DNA of 64,000 nucleotides from Streptomyces antibioticus (GTDB lineage Bacteria > Actinomycetota > Actinomycetes > Streptomycetales > Streptomycetaceae), in assembly GCF_002019855.1 (NCBI RefSeq), contig NZ_CM007717.1, positions 6,119,043 through 6,183,042 of the forward strand. Reading direction: 5' to 3'. A model generated the notes under the pieces. The model was not told the DNA's origin, ran no database searches, and saw only the letters and a program-made list of their open reading frames with translations. Shown one piece after another: positions 40,832-49,856 of this stretch (positions are counted from its first letter, which is position 1; each line of letters opens with the position of its first letter). The translations under genes were made by a program, and so were the position numbers.

Positions 40832-41371
40832 ATGAGCGACAGAGCCGCCCTGCTGAAGGGCATCCGCGCCTGGCTGGTCTTCTTCGTCGTGTGCCTGGTG
40901 CTGAGCGGCGCCACGGCCTTCCCCCTCGTCCATGAACTGCGCTGGACCGAGGACCTGTTGCGGGCGCTGTCCGTGCCGGAGCGTCTGCCCGCCGCCATGG
41001 ACTGGATCGTGCGGGTCCGTCAGGGGCTCGACACCGCCGACGCCGAGTATCCGTTCCTGCTCTACGGCACGGACTGGCTGGCCTTCGCCCATCTCGTCAT
41101 CGCGGTCGCCTTCTACGGGCCGTACCGCGACCCGGTCCGCAACATCTGGGTGATCGAGTTCGCGATGATCGCCTGTGCCGGGATCATTCCGCTGGCGCTG
41201 ATCTGCGGACCGGTCCGGGGGATCCCCTTCTGGTGGAGCGTGATCGACATGTCGTTCGGGGTCTTCGGGGTGATCCCGCTGTATGTCGTCCGCGAGAAGA
41301 TCAAGAAACTGGAGCGGCTGGGCCCGACCCCCTGGGCCGCGGCCCCCGCCGGAGCCGCCCTCCGGGGCTAA
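40832..41371 (+). CDS. Four-helix membrane protein, EmoA/EXPERA-like plan
   Basis: A 179-residue membrane protein with four hydrophobic segments (about 12-34, 74-95, 100-122, 128-152). It has acidic and aromatic residues in the loops (LLYGTDWLAFAHLVIA, FWWSVIDMSFGVFG). I do not recognise the family with confidence. It is divergent from the His-rich protein with the CsoR sites between them, so copper control of it is possible. Its 3' end overlaps the convergent phosphodiesterase gene by four bases. Confidence 0.75.
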   Translation: MSDRAALLKGIRAWLVFFVVCLVLSGATAFPLVHELRWTEDLLRALSVPERLPAAMDWIVRVRQGLDTADAEYPFLLYGTDWLAFAHLVIAVAFYGPYRDPVRNIWVIEFAMIACAGIIPLALICGPVRGIPFWWSVIDMSFGVFGVIPLYVVREKIKKLERLGPTPWAAAPAGAALRG

Positions 41372-42054
41372 CTCTCCTTGCGTACGGCGGTCAGGGTGTC
41401 GATGCGGTTGGTGGTGATCGAGTCGACGCCCAGCTCGACGAGGCGCCGCATCGAGCGGCGGGTGTCCGGCGTCCACACGGAGAGCAGGTGACCGCCGTCG
41501 TGGACCCGGGCCGCGAGGTTCCGGTCGACCAGGGAGAAGCGGTAGTTGAGCCAGCGGGGCTGCACCGCCGCCAGCAGGACGGGGCGCGGCGGGGCCAGGC
41601 TCGTCCAGGTCAGGGCGATCTCGGCGGACGGGTCGGCCGCGCGCACGGCGAGCATCGCGGTGGCGTCGGCGCAGTAGTAGACACGGTCGGCGGCCCCCGC
41701 TTCCCGTACGGCGTCCACCACCCGGCGGGCCGTGCGCGGCTCCCGGGTGCCGGGCAGGTCGATCATCACCCGGGCGCCCTCGGTCGCCGCGAGCGCCTCC
41801 GCGAGGGTCGGCACCCGGCCGGCGGTCAGCCCCTGCACCTCGGCCGCCGACAGCGAGGTCAGCGGGCGGTCCAGTTCCCACAGCCGCTTCAGCGTGGCGT
41901 CGTGCAGCAGCACGGGCACGCCGTCCCGGGTGAGCCGTACGTCGATCTCGACGGCGTCCGCGCCGCGGTCGAGCGCGGAACGCAGCGAGTCGATCGTGTT
42001 CTCACGGAAGCGGTACGGGTCGCCGCGGTGGGCCACGGCAGTCACGGTCTGCAT
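41368..42054 (-). CDS. Glycerophosphodiester phosphodiesterase family protein
   Basis: A 228-residue TIM-barrel enzyme with the GDPD motifs AHRGDPYRFRENTIDSL, the metal pair in VEIDVRLTRDGVPVLLHD and the later GVDSITTNRID end segment. It has no signal peptide, so it is cytoplasmic. It should release glycerol 3-phosphate from glycerophosphodiesters. It follows adenosine deaminase in the same direction with a gap of 16 bases or less and may be expressed with it. Confidence 0.92.
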   Translation of the reverse strand: MQTVTAVAHRGDPYRFRENTIDSLRSALDRGADAVEIDVRLTRDGVPVLLHDATLKRLWELDRPLTSLSAAEVQGLTAGRVPTLAEALAATEGARVMIDLPGTREPRTARRVVDAVREAGAADRVYYCADATAMLAVRAADPSAEIALTWTSLAPPRPVLLAAVQPRWLNYRFSLVDRNLAARVHDGGHLLSVWTPDTRRSMRRLVELGVDSITTNRIDTLTAVRKES

Positions 42055-42070
42055 GGGCCCATTGTGGCGG

Positions 42071-43168
42071 TCAGGGGGCGAGCCACTCCGCCGTGTAGGT
42101 GTCGATCTCGTCCCTGATGCGGGCCTTACCGGGCGCGTCGAGGAAGGACGCCTCGACCGCGTTCTTCGCCAGGCCGGCCAGGCCGCGCTCGTCGAGGCCG
42201 AGCAGCCGGGCGGCGACGGCGTACTCGTTGTCGAGGTCGGTGCCGAACATCGGCGGGTCGTCGGAGTTGATCGTGACCAGGACGCCGGCCCGCACGAACT
42301 CCTTGACCGGGTGCTCGTCCAGGGTGCGCACCGCGCGGGTGGCGATGTTGGAGGTCGGGCACACCTCCAGCGCGATGCGGTGCTCGGCGAGGTGCGCGAG
42401 CAGCTTCTCGTCGCGGGCGGAGCTGGTGCCGTGTCCGATGCGCTCGGCCCGCAGATGGGTGAGCGCGTCCCACACCGTCTGCGGTCCCGTGGTCTCCCCG
42501 GCGTGCGGCACGGAGTGCAGCCCTGCGGCGATGGCCCGGTCGAAGTAGGGCTTGAACTGCGGGCGCGGTACGCCGATCTCGGGGCCGCCGAGCCCGAAGG
42601 AGACCAGGCCCTCCGGGCGGATCCGGTCGGAGGTGGCGAGCCGCGCGGTCTCCTCGGCGGCCTCCAGTCCGGCTTCGCCGGGGATGTCGAAGCACCAGCG
42701 CAGTACGGTCCCGAACTCCGCCTCGGCCGCCTTGCGCGCGTCCTCGATCGCCTCCATGAACGCCCGCTCGTCGATCCCGCGCCGGGTCGAGGAGAACGGC
42801 GTGATGGTCAGCTCGGCGTAGCGCACCTGCTGCCGGGCCAGATCGCGGGCGACCTCGAAGGTGAGCAGCCGGACGTCCTCCGGGGTGCGGATCAGGTCCA
42901 CGACCGACAGATACACGTCGATGAAGTGCGCGAAGTCGGTGAACGTGAAGTAGTCGACCAGGGCCTCGGGGTCCGTGGGCACCTTGGAGTCGGGGTGCCG
43001 GGCGGCCAGCTCGGAGACGATCCGGGGGGAGGCGGAGCCGACGTGATGGACATGCAGTTCGGCCTTGGGCAGCCCCGCGATGAACCCGTGCAGATCACGG
43101 GCGCCGGCATCCGCGGTGGGGCCCGCGGGCACGGCCGGCACGTCGGAGGCGTCGAAACGATCGGTCAA
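42071..43168 (-). CDS. add: Adenosine deaminase
   Basis: A 365-residue metal-dependent deaminase. Zinc and catalytic residues are seen in KAELHVHHVGS (HxH), SVPHAGE, RIGHGTSS and TINSDDPPMF. It converts adenosine to inosine in purine salvage. The TTG at 43168 is favoured: GGGAGG lies five bases upstream and it gives the family start. The HVHHVGSA variant of the N-terminal motif differs from the usual HxHLDG; substrate could be a related adenosine compound. Confidence 0.88.
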   Translation of the reverse strand: MTDRFDASDVPAVPAGPTADAGARDLHGFIAGLPKAELHVHHVGSASPRIVSELAARHPDSKVPTDPEALVDYFTFTDFAHFIDVYLSVVDLIRTPEDVRLLTFEVARDLARQQVRYAELTITPFSSTRRGIDERAFMEAIEDARKAAEAEFGTVLRWCFDIPGEAGLEAAEETARLATSDRIRPEGLVSFGLGGPEIGVPRPQFKPYFDRAIAAGLHSVPHAGETTGPQTVWDALTHLRAERIGHGTSSARDEKLLAHLAEHRIALEVCPTSNIATRAVRTLDEHPVKEFVRAGVLVTINSDDPPMFGTDLDNEYAVAARLLGLDERGLAGLAKNAVEASFLDAPGKARIRDEIDTYTAEWLAP

Positions 43169-43380
43169 GGTGGTCCTCCCCGGGACAGCGCCCCCGGCCG
43201 CAGGGGCCGGCCGGAACGCGGATGATCGGCTGATCGATGGGTCGAGATCATCGTAGGCGCCGGACGCCCAGACCCGGGGCCGCCCCTGACCGGGGGCCCG
43301 CCCCCCTCCGCACCCGGCCGTCCAGGGGCCGTAGCATGACGGAACGTACGACTGAGGGACTGAGGGAGGGGACACCGCGT

Positions 43381-44136
43381 ATGTCCGACGACGTGCCGAC
43401 TCCGGCCGGGGACGCCGGACGCGATCCGTGGCCCGCGCCCGCATCCGACGGGGACGGCGGTCCGCAGGACGCGGGTCCCAAGGTGCCGTTGGGCAAGGCG
43501 GACCCCTGGGCCGCGCCGGGTGGGCCCGGTGCCACTGTGGCCTCCAACGAGCCGATGGCCCCGGCGCCGCCGTCCGTGCACGACCAGATGACCGTCACCT
43601 CCCTGCCGAGTGTCACCCCGGACCAGCCGTGGGCCAGTCCGGTCGCCCCGCAGGTCCCGGGCGGCGGCCTCGGTTCCTTCCCGCCGCCCCACCCGGCCAC
43701 GGCGTCGACGGCGGGGGGCCCGCCCCCCAACCCCTTCGCGCCGCCCCCGCAAGCCGGTCAGGTCCCGCCGCCGCCCCTCTCTCCGGACGGACCGGGGCAG
43801 GTGCAGGTGCCCTACGGCTATCCCGGTGGTTACGGCTACCCGCATCATCAGCACGGTGGGTACCCCGGCTGGCCCGGGCCCGGCGGCGAGAGCAACGGCA
43901 TGGGGATCACCGGGCTGGTGCTCGGGATCATCTCGGCCGCGGTGTTCTGCCTCTGGCCGGCGGCGATCGTCCTCGGCATCATGGGCGTCGTCTTCGGCGC
44001 GATCGGCCGCGGGAAGGCGAAGCGCGGTGAGGCCACCAACGGCGGTCAGGCGCTGGCCGGGATCATCTGCGGCACGGTCGGCATCGTCCTCGGCCTGGGC
44101 CTCGGCGTCGTGTTCTTCTTCGCCCCCGCTTCCTGA
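43381..44136 (+). CDS. DUF4190 membrane protein
   Basis: A 251-residue protein. The first 170 residues are Pro/Gly-rich and disordered, with Tyr/His-rich PYGYPGGYGYPHHQHGG. The C-terminus carries two membrane segments typical of DUF4190 (GITGLVLGIISAAVFCLWPAAIVLGIMG and ALAGIICGTVGIVLGLGLG). The start is either 43381 (GGAGGGGA upstream) or 43336. Function unknown. Confidence 0.78.
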   Translation: MSDDVPTPAGDAGRDPWPAPASDGDGGPQDAGPKVPLGKADPWAAPGGPGATVASNEPMAPAPPSVHDQMTVTSLPSVTPDQPWASPVAPQVPGGGLGSFPPPHPATASTAGGPPPNPFAPPPQAGQVPPPPLSPDGPGQVQVPYGYPGGYGYPHHQHGGYPGWPGPGGESNGMGITGLVLGIISAAVFCLWPAAIVLGIMGVVFGAIGRGKAKRGEATNGGQALAGIICGTVGIVLGLGLGVVFFFAPAS

Positions 44137-44158
44137 CCCCTCCTGAGCGTCACCTCGC

Positions 44159-44734
44159 TCAGGTCTCTCTCAGCCGCCGCCGCGCCTCCATCAGCGCGAA
44201 GCCCAGCAGGTTCGGGCCGCGCCACCGCTGCGGGTCCAGCGCCGCTTCGTCGTCCGCCGCGAGGCCGATCCCCCACACCCGGTCCACCGGGCTCGCCTCC
44301 ACCAGCACCCGCTCCCCGGTGCTCAGCAGGAACGACCGCAGACCCGGGTTCGAGGCGAACTTGTGGACGCTGCCCTCCACCACGATCCGGAAGCGCTCCC
44401 GCTCCCAGACCGTGTCGTCGAAGCCGCGCACCAGCCGCCCCGCCTTCTTCGCCTGCGAGGGATGACCGGCGGCCAGCGCCAGCCGCTCCGCCTCGGCGTC
44501 GCCGAAGAGCCGCGCCTTCTCCGCCATCATCCAGTGCTCGGCCGTCGCATAGGTGACCCCGTCGACCACGAAGGGCGACGGCCACCACTGGCTCAGACAG
44601 CTCGGGCCCAGCCGGCCGTCCGGCAGCGGCCGGTGGCCCCAGAAGAGCAGGTACTTGACCCGCGCGCCTGATCGGACCTCTGCGACCAGGCTTTCCGTGT
44701 CCTTGATGTCCGTGCTGTCCTCGATCCTCTCCAT
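44159..44734 (-). CDS. NADAR-family protein (YbiA-like)
   Basis: A 191-residue protein with the NADAR/YbiA pattern: LLFWGHRPLPDGRLGPSCLSQWWPSPF, YATAEHWMMAEKARLFGD, and the C-terminal NLLGFALMEARRRL. Members hydrolyse ADP-ribose-related N-glycosidic compounds, riboflavin intermediates or ADP-ribosylated bases. No ribosome site is apparent before the ATG. It stands alone between DUF4190 and the polyamine operon. Confidence 0.88.
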   Translation of the reverse strand: MERIEDSTDIKDTESLVAEVRSGARVKYLLFWGHRPLPDGRLGPSCLSQWWPSPFVVDGVTYATAEHWMMAEKARLFGDAEAERLALAAGHPSQAKKAGRLVRGFDDTVWERERFRIVVEGSVHKFASNPGLRSFLLSTGERVLVEASPVDRVWGIGLAADDEAALDPQRWRGPNLLGFALMEARRRLRET

Positions 44735-44845
44735 GACACGCCAGCATGGCAGGCACCACTGACACTGCGTCCTGCCTTTTCCGTCTCGACTCGACACCTG
44801 GTCGACAGATTCCGTCGCGTAACCAAAAGGCAACAACGGAATCAC

Positions 44846-44874
44846 TTGTTGGAGTGCTATCGCTCTGTCAGGAT
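44846..44874 (+). promoter_or_regulatory. Candidate promoter of the pot operon
   Basis: TTGTTG and CAGGAT separated by 17 bases, about 70 bases before the ALDH start in an unusually A+T-rich part of the intergenic region. Confidence 0.5.
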
Positions 44875-44946
44875 CGTCACTCAAATCGAGCTGGAGCTAC
44901 GCACCCGCCCCTGTGGACAGTGGGGGCGAAGGCGGAGGAGAGGGAC

Positions 44947-46461
44947 ATGCAGGACCGGTTCCCCGCACAGGAACGATTCACGGACGGCGCCCAGTACATC
45001 GCGGGCCGTCTCACCCACGGCACCTCGGGCCGCACCCACGCGGTCGTCGACCCCGCCACCGGCGAGGAGGTCTTCACCTACGCACTCGCGTCGACCGCCG
45101 ACGTGGACGCGGCCGTCGCCGCCGCCCGCGCCGCCTTCCCCGGCTGGGCCGGGGCCACCCCGGGCGAGCGCTCCGACGCCCTGCACCGCTTCGCCGCCGT
45201 CCTCGCCGACCGCGCCGAGGAGTTCGCCCGCGCCGAGTCCCTCCAGTGCGGCAAGCCGCTGAAGCTGACCCGGGAGTTCGACGTCCCGGGGACGATCGAC
45301 AACACCGCCTTCTTCGCCGGCGCGGCCCGTCACCTCCAGGGCCAGTCCGCGGGCGAGTACTCCGGCGACCACACCTCGTACGTCCGCCGCGAGCCCATCG
45401 GCGTCGTCGGCTCCATCGCGCCCTGGAACTACCCCCTCCAGATGGCCGCCTGGAAGATCCTCCCGGCGATCGCCGCGGGCAACACGATCGTCCTCAAGCC
45501 CGCCGAACTCACCCCGCTCACCTCCCTGCTCTTCGCCCAGGCGGCGACCGACGCCGGGATCCCGGACGGCGTCATCAACATCGTCAACGGCACCGGGCGG
45601 GAGGCCGGCGAGCACCTGGTCGGCCACCCCGACGTGGCCATGACCTCCTTCACCGGCTCCACCGGGGTCGGCAAGCGGGTCGCCGAGGTCGCCACCGCCA
45701 CCGTCAAGCGCCTCCACCTGGAGCTGGGCGGCAAGGCACCCTTCGTCGTCTTCGACGACGCCGACCTGGAGGCCGCCGTGCACGGCGCGGTCGCGGGCGC
45801 CCTCATCAACACCGGCCAGGACTGCACCGCCGCCACGCGCGTGTACGTGCAGCGGCCGCTCTACGAGGCGTTCGTCGAGCGGACGGCCGCGCTCATGGAG
45901 ACCGTCCGGGTCGGCGACCCGTTCGCCCCGGGCACCGACCTCGGCCCGCTGATCTCGCACGTCCAGCGGGACCGCGTCGCCGCCTTCGTCGACCGGGCGC
46001 GCGGCTACGCGCGCGTGGTGACCGGCGGTGAGACCCCCCTGGGAGAACTCAAGAACGGCGCGTACTATCTGCCCACCCTGATCGCGGACGCGGCACAGGA
46101 CAGTGAGGTCGTCCAGTCCGAGATCTTCGGGCCGGTCCTGGTCGTCCTGCCCTTCGACAGCGACGACGAGGGCCTCGCGCTGGCCAACGACACCCCCTAC
46201 GGGCTCGCGGCCTCCGCGTGGACCCGGGACGTCTTCCGGGCGAACCGGGCCACCAGGGAGATCGCGGCCGGATGCGTCTGGATCAACGACCACATCCCGA
46301 TCATCAGCGAAATGCCCCACGGGGGCTACAAGGCGTCCGGCTTCGGCAAGGACATGTCCGTGTACTCGTTCGAGGAGTACACGCAGGTCAAGCACGTCAT
46401 GTTCGACAACACCGCGGTGGCGCGCAAGCCGTGGCACCGCACCATCTTCGGGGACTCATAA
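44947..46461 (+). CDS. Aminobutyraldehyde/betaine-type aldehyde dehydrogenase
   Basis: A 504-residue NAD-dependent aldehyde dehydrogenase with PWNYPLQMAAWKILPAIAAGN, catalytic LELGGKAP, catalytic cysteine in NTGQDCTAATR and SEIFGPV. Close in motifs to the enzyme at 28310. It is the first gene of the six-gene polyamine operon and should oxidise aminoaldehydes from polyamine breakdown. GGAGGAG precedes the ATG. Confidence 0.9.
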   Translation: MQDRFPAQERFTDGAQYIAGRLTHGTSGRTHAVVDPATGEEVFTYALASTADVDAAVAAARAAFPGWAGATPGERSDALHRFAAVLADRAEEFARAESLQCGKPLKLTREFDVPGTIDNTAFFAGAARHLQGQSAGEYSGDHTSYVRREPIGVVGSIAPWNYPLQMAAWKILPAIAAGNTIVLKPAELTPLTSLLFAQAATDAGIPDGVINIVNGTGREAGEHLVGHPDVAMTSFTGSTGVGKRVAEVATATVKRLHLELGGKAPFVVFDDADLEAAVHGAVAGALINTGQDCTAATRVYVQRPLYEAFVERTAALMETVRVGDPFAPGTDLGPLISHVQRDRVAAFVDRARGYARVVTGGETPLGELKNGAYYLPTLIADAAQDSEVVQSEIFGPVLVVLPFDSDDEGLALANDTPYGLAASAWTRDVFRANRATREIAAGCVWINDHIPIISEMPHGGYKASGFGKDMSVYSFEEYTQVKHVMFDNTAVARKPWHRTIFGDS

Positions 46462-46516
46462 GCGACGACGACCGGCCGACCACCACGGCCGGACCTCCCG
46501 AAAGGGCACCACGCGC

Positions 46517-47764
46517 ATGGAGCAGTACGAGCCCGACCGCCTGAGCCCGGCCCAGGTGGCCGCCATACGGCGCAGCTTCCGCAACGGCAGGGCGGCCCTG
46601 ACCCGCCGGTCGCTGCTGCGCGCCTCCGCCGGCGGCGCGCTCACCCTGGGCGGCGTCGGGGCGCTGAGCGCCTGCGGCATCCCCGCGGCCGGCAAGACCG
46701 AGGGCGGCACGTCCGCCGAGGACCACTCGGCCGAGGAGAAGACGGTCAGCTTCTCCAACTGGACCGAGTACATGGACGTCGACGACAGCGGCAGGAGTCA
46801 TCCGACGCTCGACGGGTTCACCAAGCGGACCGGTATCAAGGTCAAGTACACCGAGGACATCAACGACAACAACGAGTTCTTCGGCAAGATCAAGCCGCAG
46901 CTCGCCGCGGGCCAGGAGACCGGCCGTGATCTGATCGTCCTCACCGACTGGCTGGCCGCCCGGCTGATCCGCCTGGGGTGGGTCCAGAAACTGGACGCCT
47001 CCAACCTGCCGCACGCGTACGCCAACCTCACCCAGCAGTTCCGCAGCCCCGACTGGGACCCGGGCCGGGCGTACTCCTACCCCTGGCAGGGCATCTCCAC
47101 GGTCATCGCCTACAACAAGAAGGCGCTCGACGGCGTCGAGGTGAAGTCGGTCTCCGACCTGCTGGACAACCCCAAGCTCAAGGGGCGGGTCGGCTTCCTC
47201 ACCGAGATGCGCGACAGCATCGGCATGACCCTGCTGGACATGGGCAAGGACCCGGAGAAGTTCACCGACGACGACTACGACGCGGCCGTGGCCCGCATCC
47301 AGAAGGGCGTCGACAGCGGCCAGATCCGCCGCTTCACCGGCAACGACTACACCTCCGACCTCACCAGCGGGGACTTCGCGGCCTGTATCGCCTGGGCCGG
47401 CGACGTCGTCCAGCTCAAGGCGGACAGTCCCGACGTCGACTTCGTCATCCCGGACAGCGGCTACATGACGTCCAGCGACAGCATGCTGATACCCAACAAG
47501 GCGCGCCACAAGACGAACGCCGAACGGCTCATCGACTACTACTACGAGCCGGAACCGGCCGCCGAACTGGCCGCCTACATCAACTACGTCTGTCCCGTCG
47601 ACGGCGTGAAGGACGATCTCGCCAGGATCGATCCGGATGCGGCGGAGAATCCGCTGATCATCCCCGACAAGGCCATGCAGGCGAAGTCCCACTCCTTCCG
47701 CTCCCTGAGCTCGAAGGAAGAGACGGCCTACGAGGCGAAGTTCGCGAAGCTCACTGGGGCGTGA
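46517..47764 (+). CDS. potD: Polyamine ABC transporter substrate-binding lipoprotein
   Basis: A 415-residue PotD-type protein with a twin-arginine lipoprotein signal: TRRSLLRASAGGALTL and a lipobox ending SAC near residue 53. The mature chain has SFSNWTEYMDVDD, INDNNEFFGKI, GISTVIAYNKKAL and IRRFTGNDYTSDL. It should bind putrescine or spermidine. The stop overlaps the potA start (GTGA). It is a close paralogue of the orphan at 30618. Confidence 0.92.
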   Translation: MEQYEPDRLSPAQVAAIRRSFRNGRAALTRRSLLRASAGGALTLGGVGALSACGIPAAGKTEGGTSAEDHSAEEKTVSFSNWTEYMDVDDSGRSHPTLDGFTKRTGIKVKYTEDINDNNEFFGKIKPQLAAGQETGRDLIVLTDWLAARLIRLGWVQKLDASNLPHAYANLTQQFRSPDWDPGRAYSYPWQGISTVIAYNKKALDGVEVKSVSDLLDNPKLKGRVGFLTEMRDSIGMTLLDMGKDPEKFTDDDYDAAVARIQKGVDSGQIRRFTGNDYTSDLTSGDFAACIAWAGDVVQLKADSPDVDFVIPDSGYMTSSDSMLIPNKARHKTNAERLIDYYYEPEPAAELAAYINYVCPVDGVKDDLARIDPDAAENPLIIPDKAMQAKSHSFRSLSSKEETAYEAKFAKLTGA

Positions 47765-48927
47765 CGACGATGAAGACCACCGACAACGGCAGCGGCAGCG
47801 GCGACGTCCGCCTCACCGGCATCAGCAAGACCTACGGCTCCTTCACCGCCGTCCATCCGCTGGACCTGACCGTCCCGCAGGGTTCGTTCTTCGCCCTGCT
47901 CGGCGCCTCCGGCTGCGGCAAGACCACCACCCTGCGCATGATCGCGGGACTGGAGGAACCTTCCTCCGGCACCGTCCACCTCGGCGACCAGGACGTCACC
48001 GTCCTGCCGCCGTACAAGCGCCCGGTGAACACCGTCTTCCAGTCCTACGCCCTCTTCCCGCACCTCGACATCTTCGAGAACGTCGCCTTCGGTCTGCGCC
48101 GGCGCGGCATCAAGAGCGTGAAGAAGCAGGTCGAGGAGATGCTGGAGCTGGTCCAGCTCGGCGAGCAGGCGCGCAAGAAGCCGCACCAGCTCTCCGGCGG
48201 CCAGCAGCAGCGCGTCGCCGTCGCCCGCGCGCTCATCAACCACCCCAAGGTGCTCCTCCTCGACGAGCCCCTGGGCGCCCTCGACCTCAAGCTGCGCCGT
48301 CAGATGCAGCTCGAACTGAAGCGGATCCAGACCGAGGTCGGCATCACCTTCGTGCACGTCACCCACGACCAGGAGGAGGCCATGACCATGGCCGACACGG
48401 TCGCGGTGATGAACGCGGGCCGGGTCGAACAGCTCGGCTCGCCCGCGGACCTGTACGAGAACCCGCAGACCACGTTCGTCGCCAACTTCCTCGGCACCTC
48501 CAACCTCATCGAGGCCGAGGTCGACACCAGGAGCGGCGACGACATCGTCCTCAAGGCGGGCGGCGGCAAGCTGGTGCTGCCCGGCGCCCGATGTTCCGCG
48601 CCCGCCGCCACCGGCGGCAAGGTGCTGGTCGGCGTCCGCCCGGAGAAGATCACCCTCAGCCACGCCGACGACGCCGGAGAGATACCCGAGGGCCGCAACC
48701 GCATCACCGGGAAGATCGCCAACTCGTCGTTCATCGGCGTCTCCACGCAGTACGTCATCGACAGCACGGTCTGCCCCGAGTTCGAGGTCTACGCCCAGAA
48801 CATCGAGCGTGACGCCCGGCTGGTCCCCGGCGCCGACGTCGTCCTGCACTGGAGCCCCGCGCACACGTTCGGACTCGACGCCGCCCAGGACATCGACGCC
48901 GGCATCCAGGAAGAGGCGGCGGTCTGA
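47761..48927 (+). CDS. potA: Polyamine ABC transporter ATPase
   Basis: A 388-residue ATPase: Walker A GASGCGKTT, Q-loop VFQSYALFPH, signature LSGGQQQR, Walker B VLLLDEPLGALD, H-loop HVTHDQEEA, and a C-terminal TOBE domain. GTG at 47761 overlaps the potD stop; ATG at 47770 is an alternative. It overlaps potB at its end (TGATG). Confidence 0.93.
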   Translation: MTTMKTTDNGSGSGDVRLTGISKTYGSFTAVHPLDLTVPQGSFFALLGASGCGKTTTLRMIAGLEEPSSGTVHLGDQDVTVLPPYKRPVNTVFQSYALFPHLDIFENVAFGLRRRGIKSVKKQVEEMLELVQLGEQARKKPHQLSGGQQQRVAVARALINHPKVLLLDEPLGALDLKLRRQMQLELKRIQTEVGITFVHVTHDQEEAMTMADTVAVMNAGRVEQLGSPADLYENPQTTFVANFLGTSNLIEAEVDTRSGDDIVLKAGGGKLVLPGARCSAPAATGGKVLVGVRPEKITLSHADDAGEIPEGRNRITGKIANSSFIGVSTQYVIDSTVCPEFEVYAQNIERDARLVPGADVVLHWSPAHTFGLDAAQDIDAGIQEEAAV

Positions 48928-49856
48928 TGGCGACGCTCACCGAGGCGCCCCCGCCGCTCGCCCCGGCCGCCGCCAAGGGGAAACCGCCCCGCAAGCGCGG
49001 CCGTTGGACGCCGTATCTCCTGCTGCTGCCGGGTCTGCTCTGGCTGGTGGTGTTCTTCGCGCTGCCGATGATCTACCAGGCGTCCACGTCCGTGCAGACC
49101 GGCTCCCTCGAAGAGGGCTACAAGGTCACCTGGCACTTCGCGACCTACTGGGACGCGCTGAGCGAGTACTGGCCGCAGTTCCTGCGCTCGGTCTCCTACG
49201 CGGCCGCCGCCACGGTCCTGTGTCTCGTGCTCGGCTATCCGCTGGCGTATCTCATCGCGTTCCGCGCGGGCCGCTGGCGGAACCTGATCATGATCCTGGT
49301 GATCGCGCCGTTCTTCACCAGCTTCCTGATCCGCACCCTCGCCTGGAAGACGATCCTCGCGGACTCCGGACCGGTCGTGGAGGTGCTCAACACCCTGCAC
49401 GTCCTGGACGTCACGAGCTGGCTCGGCTGGACCTCGGGCGACCGGGTCCTCGCCACGCCGCTCGCGGTCGTGTGCGGTCTGACGTACAACTTCCTGCCGT
49501 TCATGGTGCTGCCGCTCTACACCTCGCTGGAGCGCATCGACGGACGGCTGCACGAGGCGGCCGGCGATCTGTACGCCCGGCCCGTCACCACCTTCCGCAA
49601 GGTCACCTTCCCGCTGTCGATGCCCGGCGTGGTCTCCGGCACCCTGCTGACCTTCATCCCGGCGGCCGGTGACTACGTCAACGCCGAACTCCTCGGCTCG
49701 ACCGACACCCGCATGATCGGAAACGTGATCCAGACGCAGTTCCTGCGCGTCCTGGACTATCCGACCGCGGCGGCCCTCTCCTTCATTCTCATGGCCGCCA
49801 TTTTGTTCATGGTCACCTTCTACATCCGCAGGTCGGGGACGGAGGACTTGGTCTAA
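48927..49856 (+). CDS. potB: Polyamine ABC transporter permease B
   Basis: A 309-residue permease with six membrane helices and the EAA loop EAAGDLYARPVTTFRKVTFPL. The cytoplasmic N-terminus is Pro/Lys-rich. It begins on the potA stop and is followed at once by potC. Confidence 0.92.
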   Translation: MATLTEAPPPLAPAAAKGKPPRKRGRWTPYLLLLPGLLWLVVFFALPMIYQASTSVQTGSLEEGYKVTWHFATYWDALSEYWPQFLRSVSYAAAATVLCLVLGYPLAYLIAFRAGRWRNLIMILVIAPFFTSFLIRTLAWKTILADSGPVVEVLNTLHVLDVTSWLGWTSGDRVLATPLAVVCGLTYNFLPFMVLPLYTSLERIDGRLHEAAGDLYARPVTTFRKVTFPLSMPGVVSGTLLTFIPAAGDYVNAELLGSTDTRMIGNVIQTQFLRVLDYPTAAALSFILMAAILFMVTFYIRRSGTEDLV

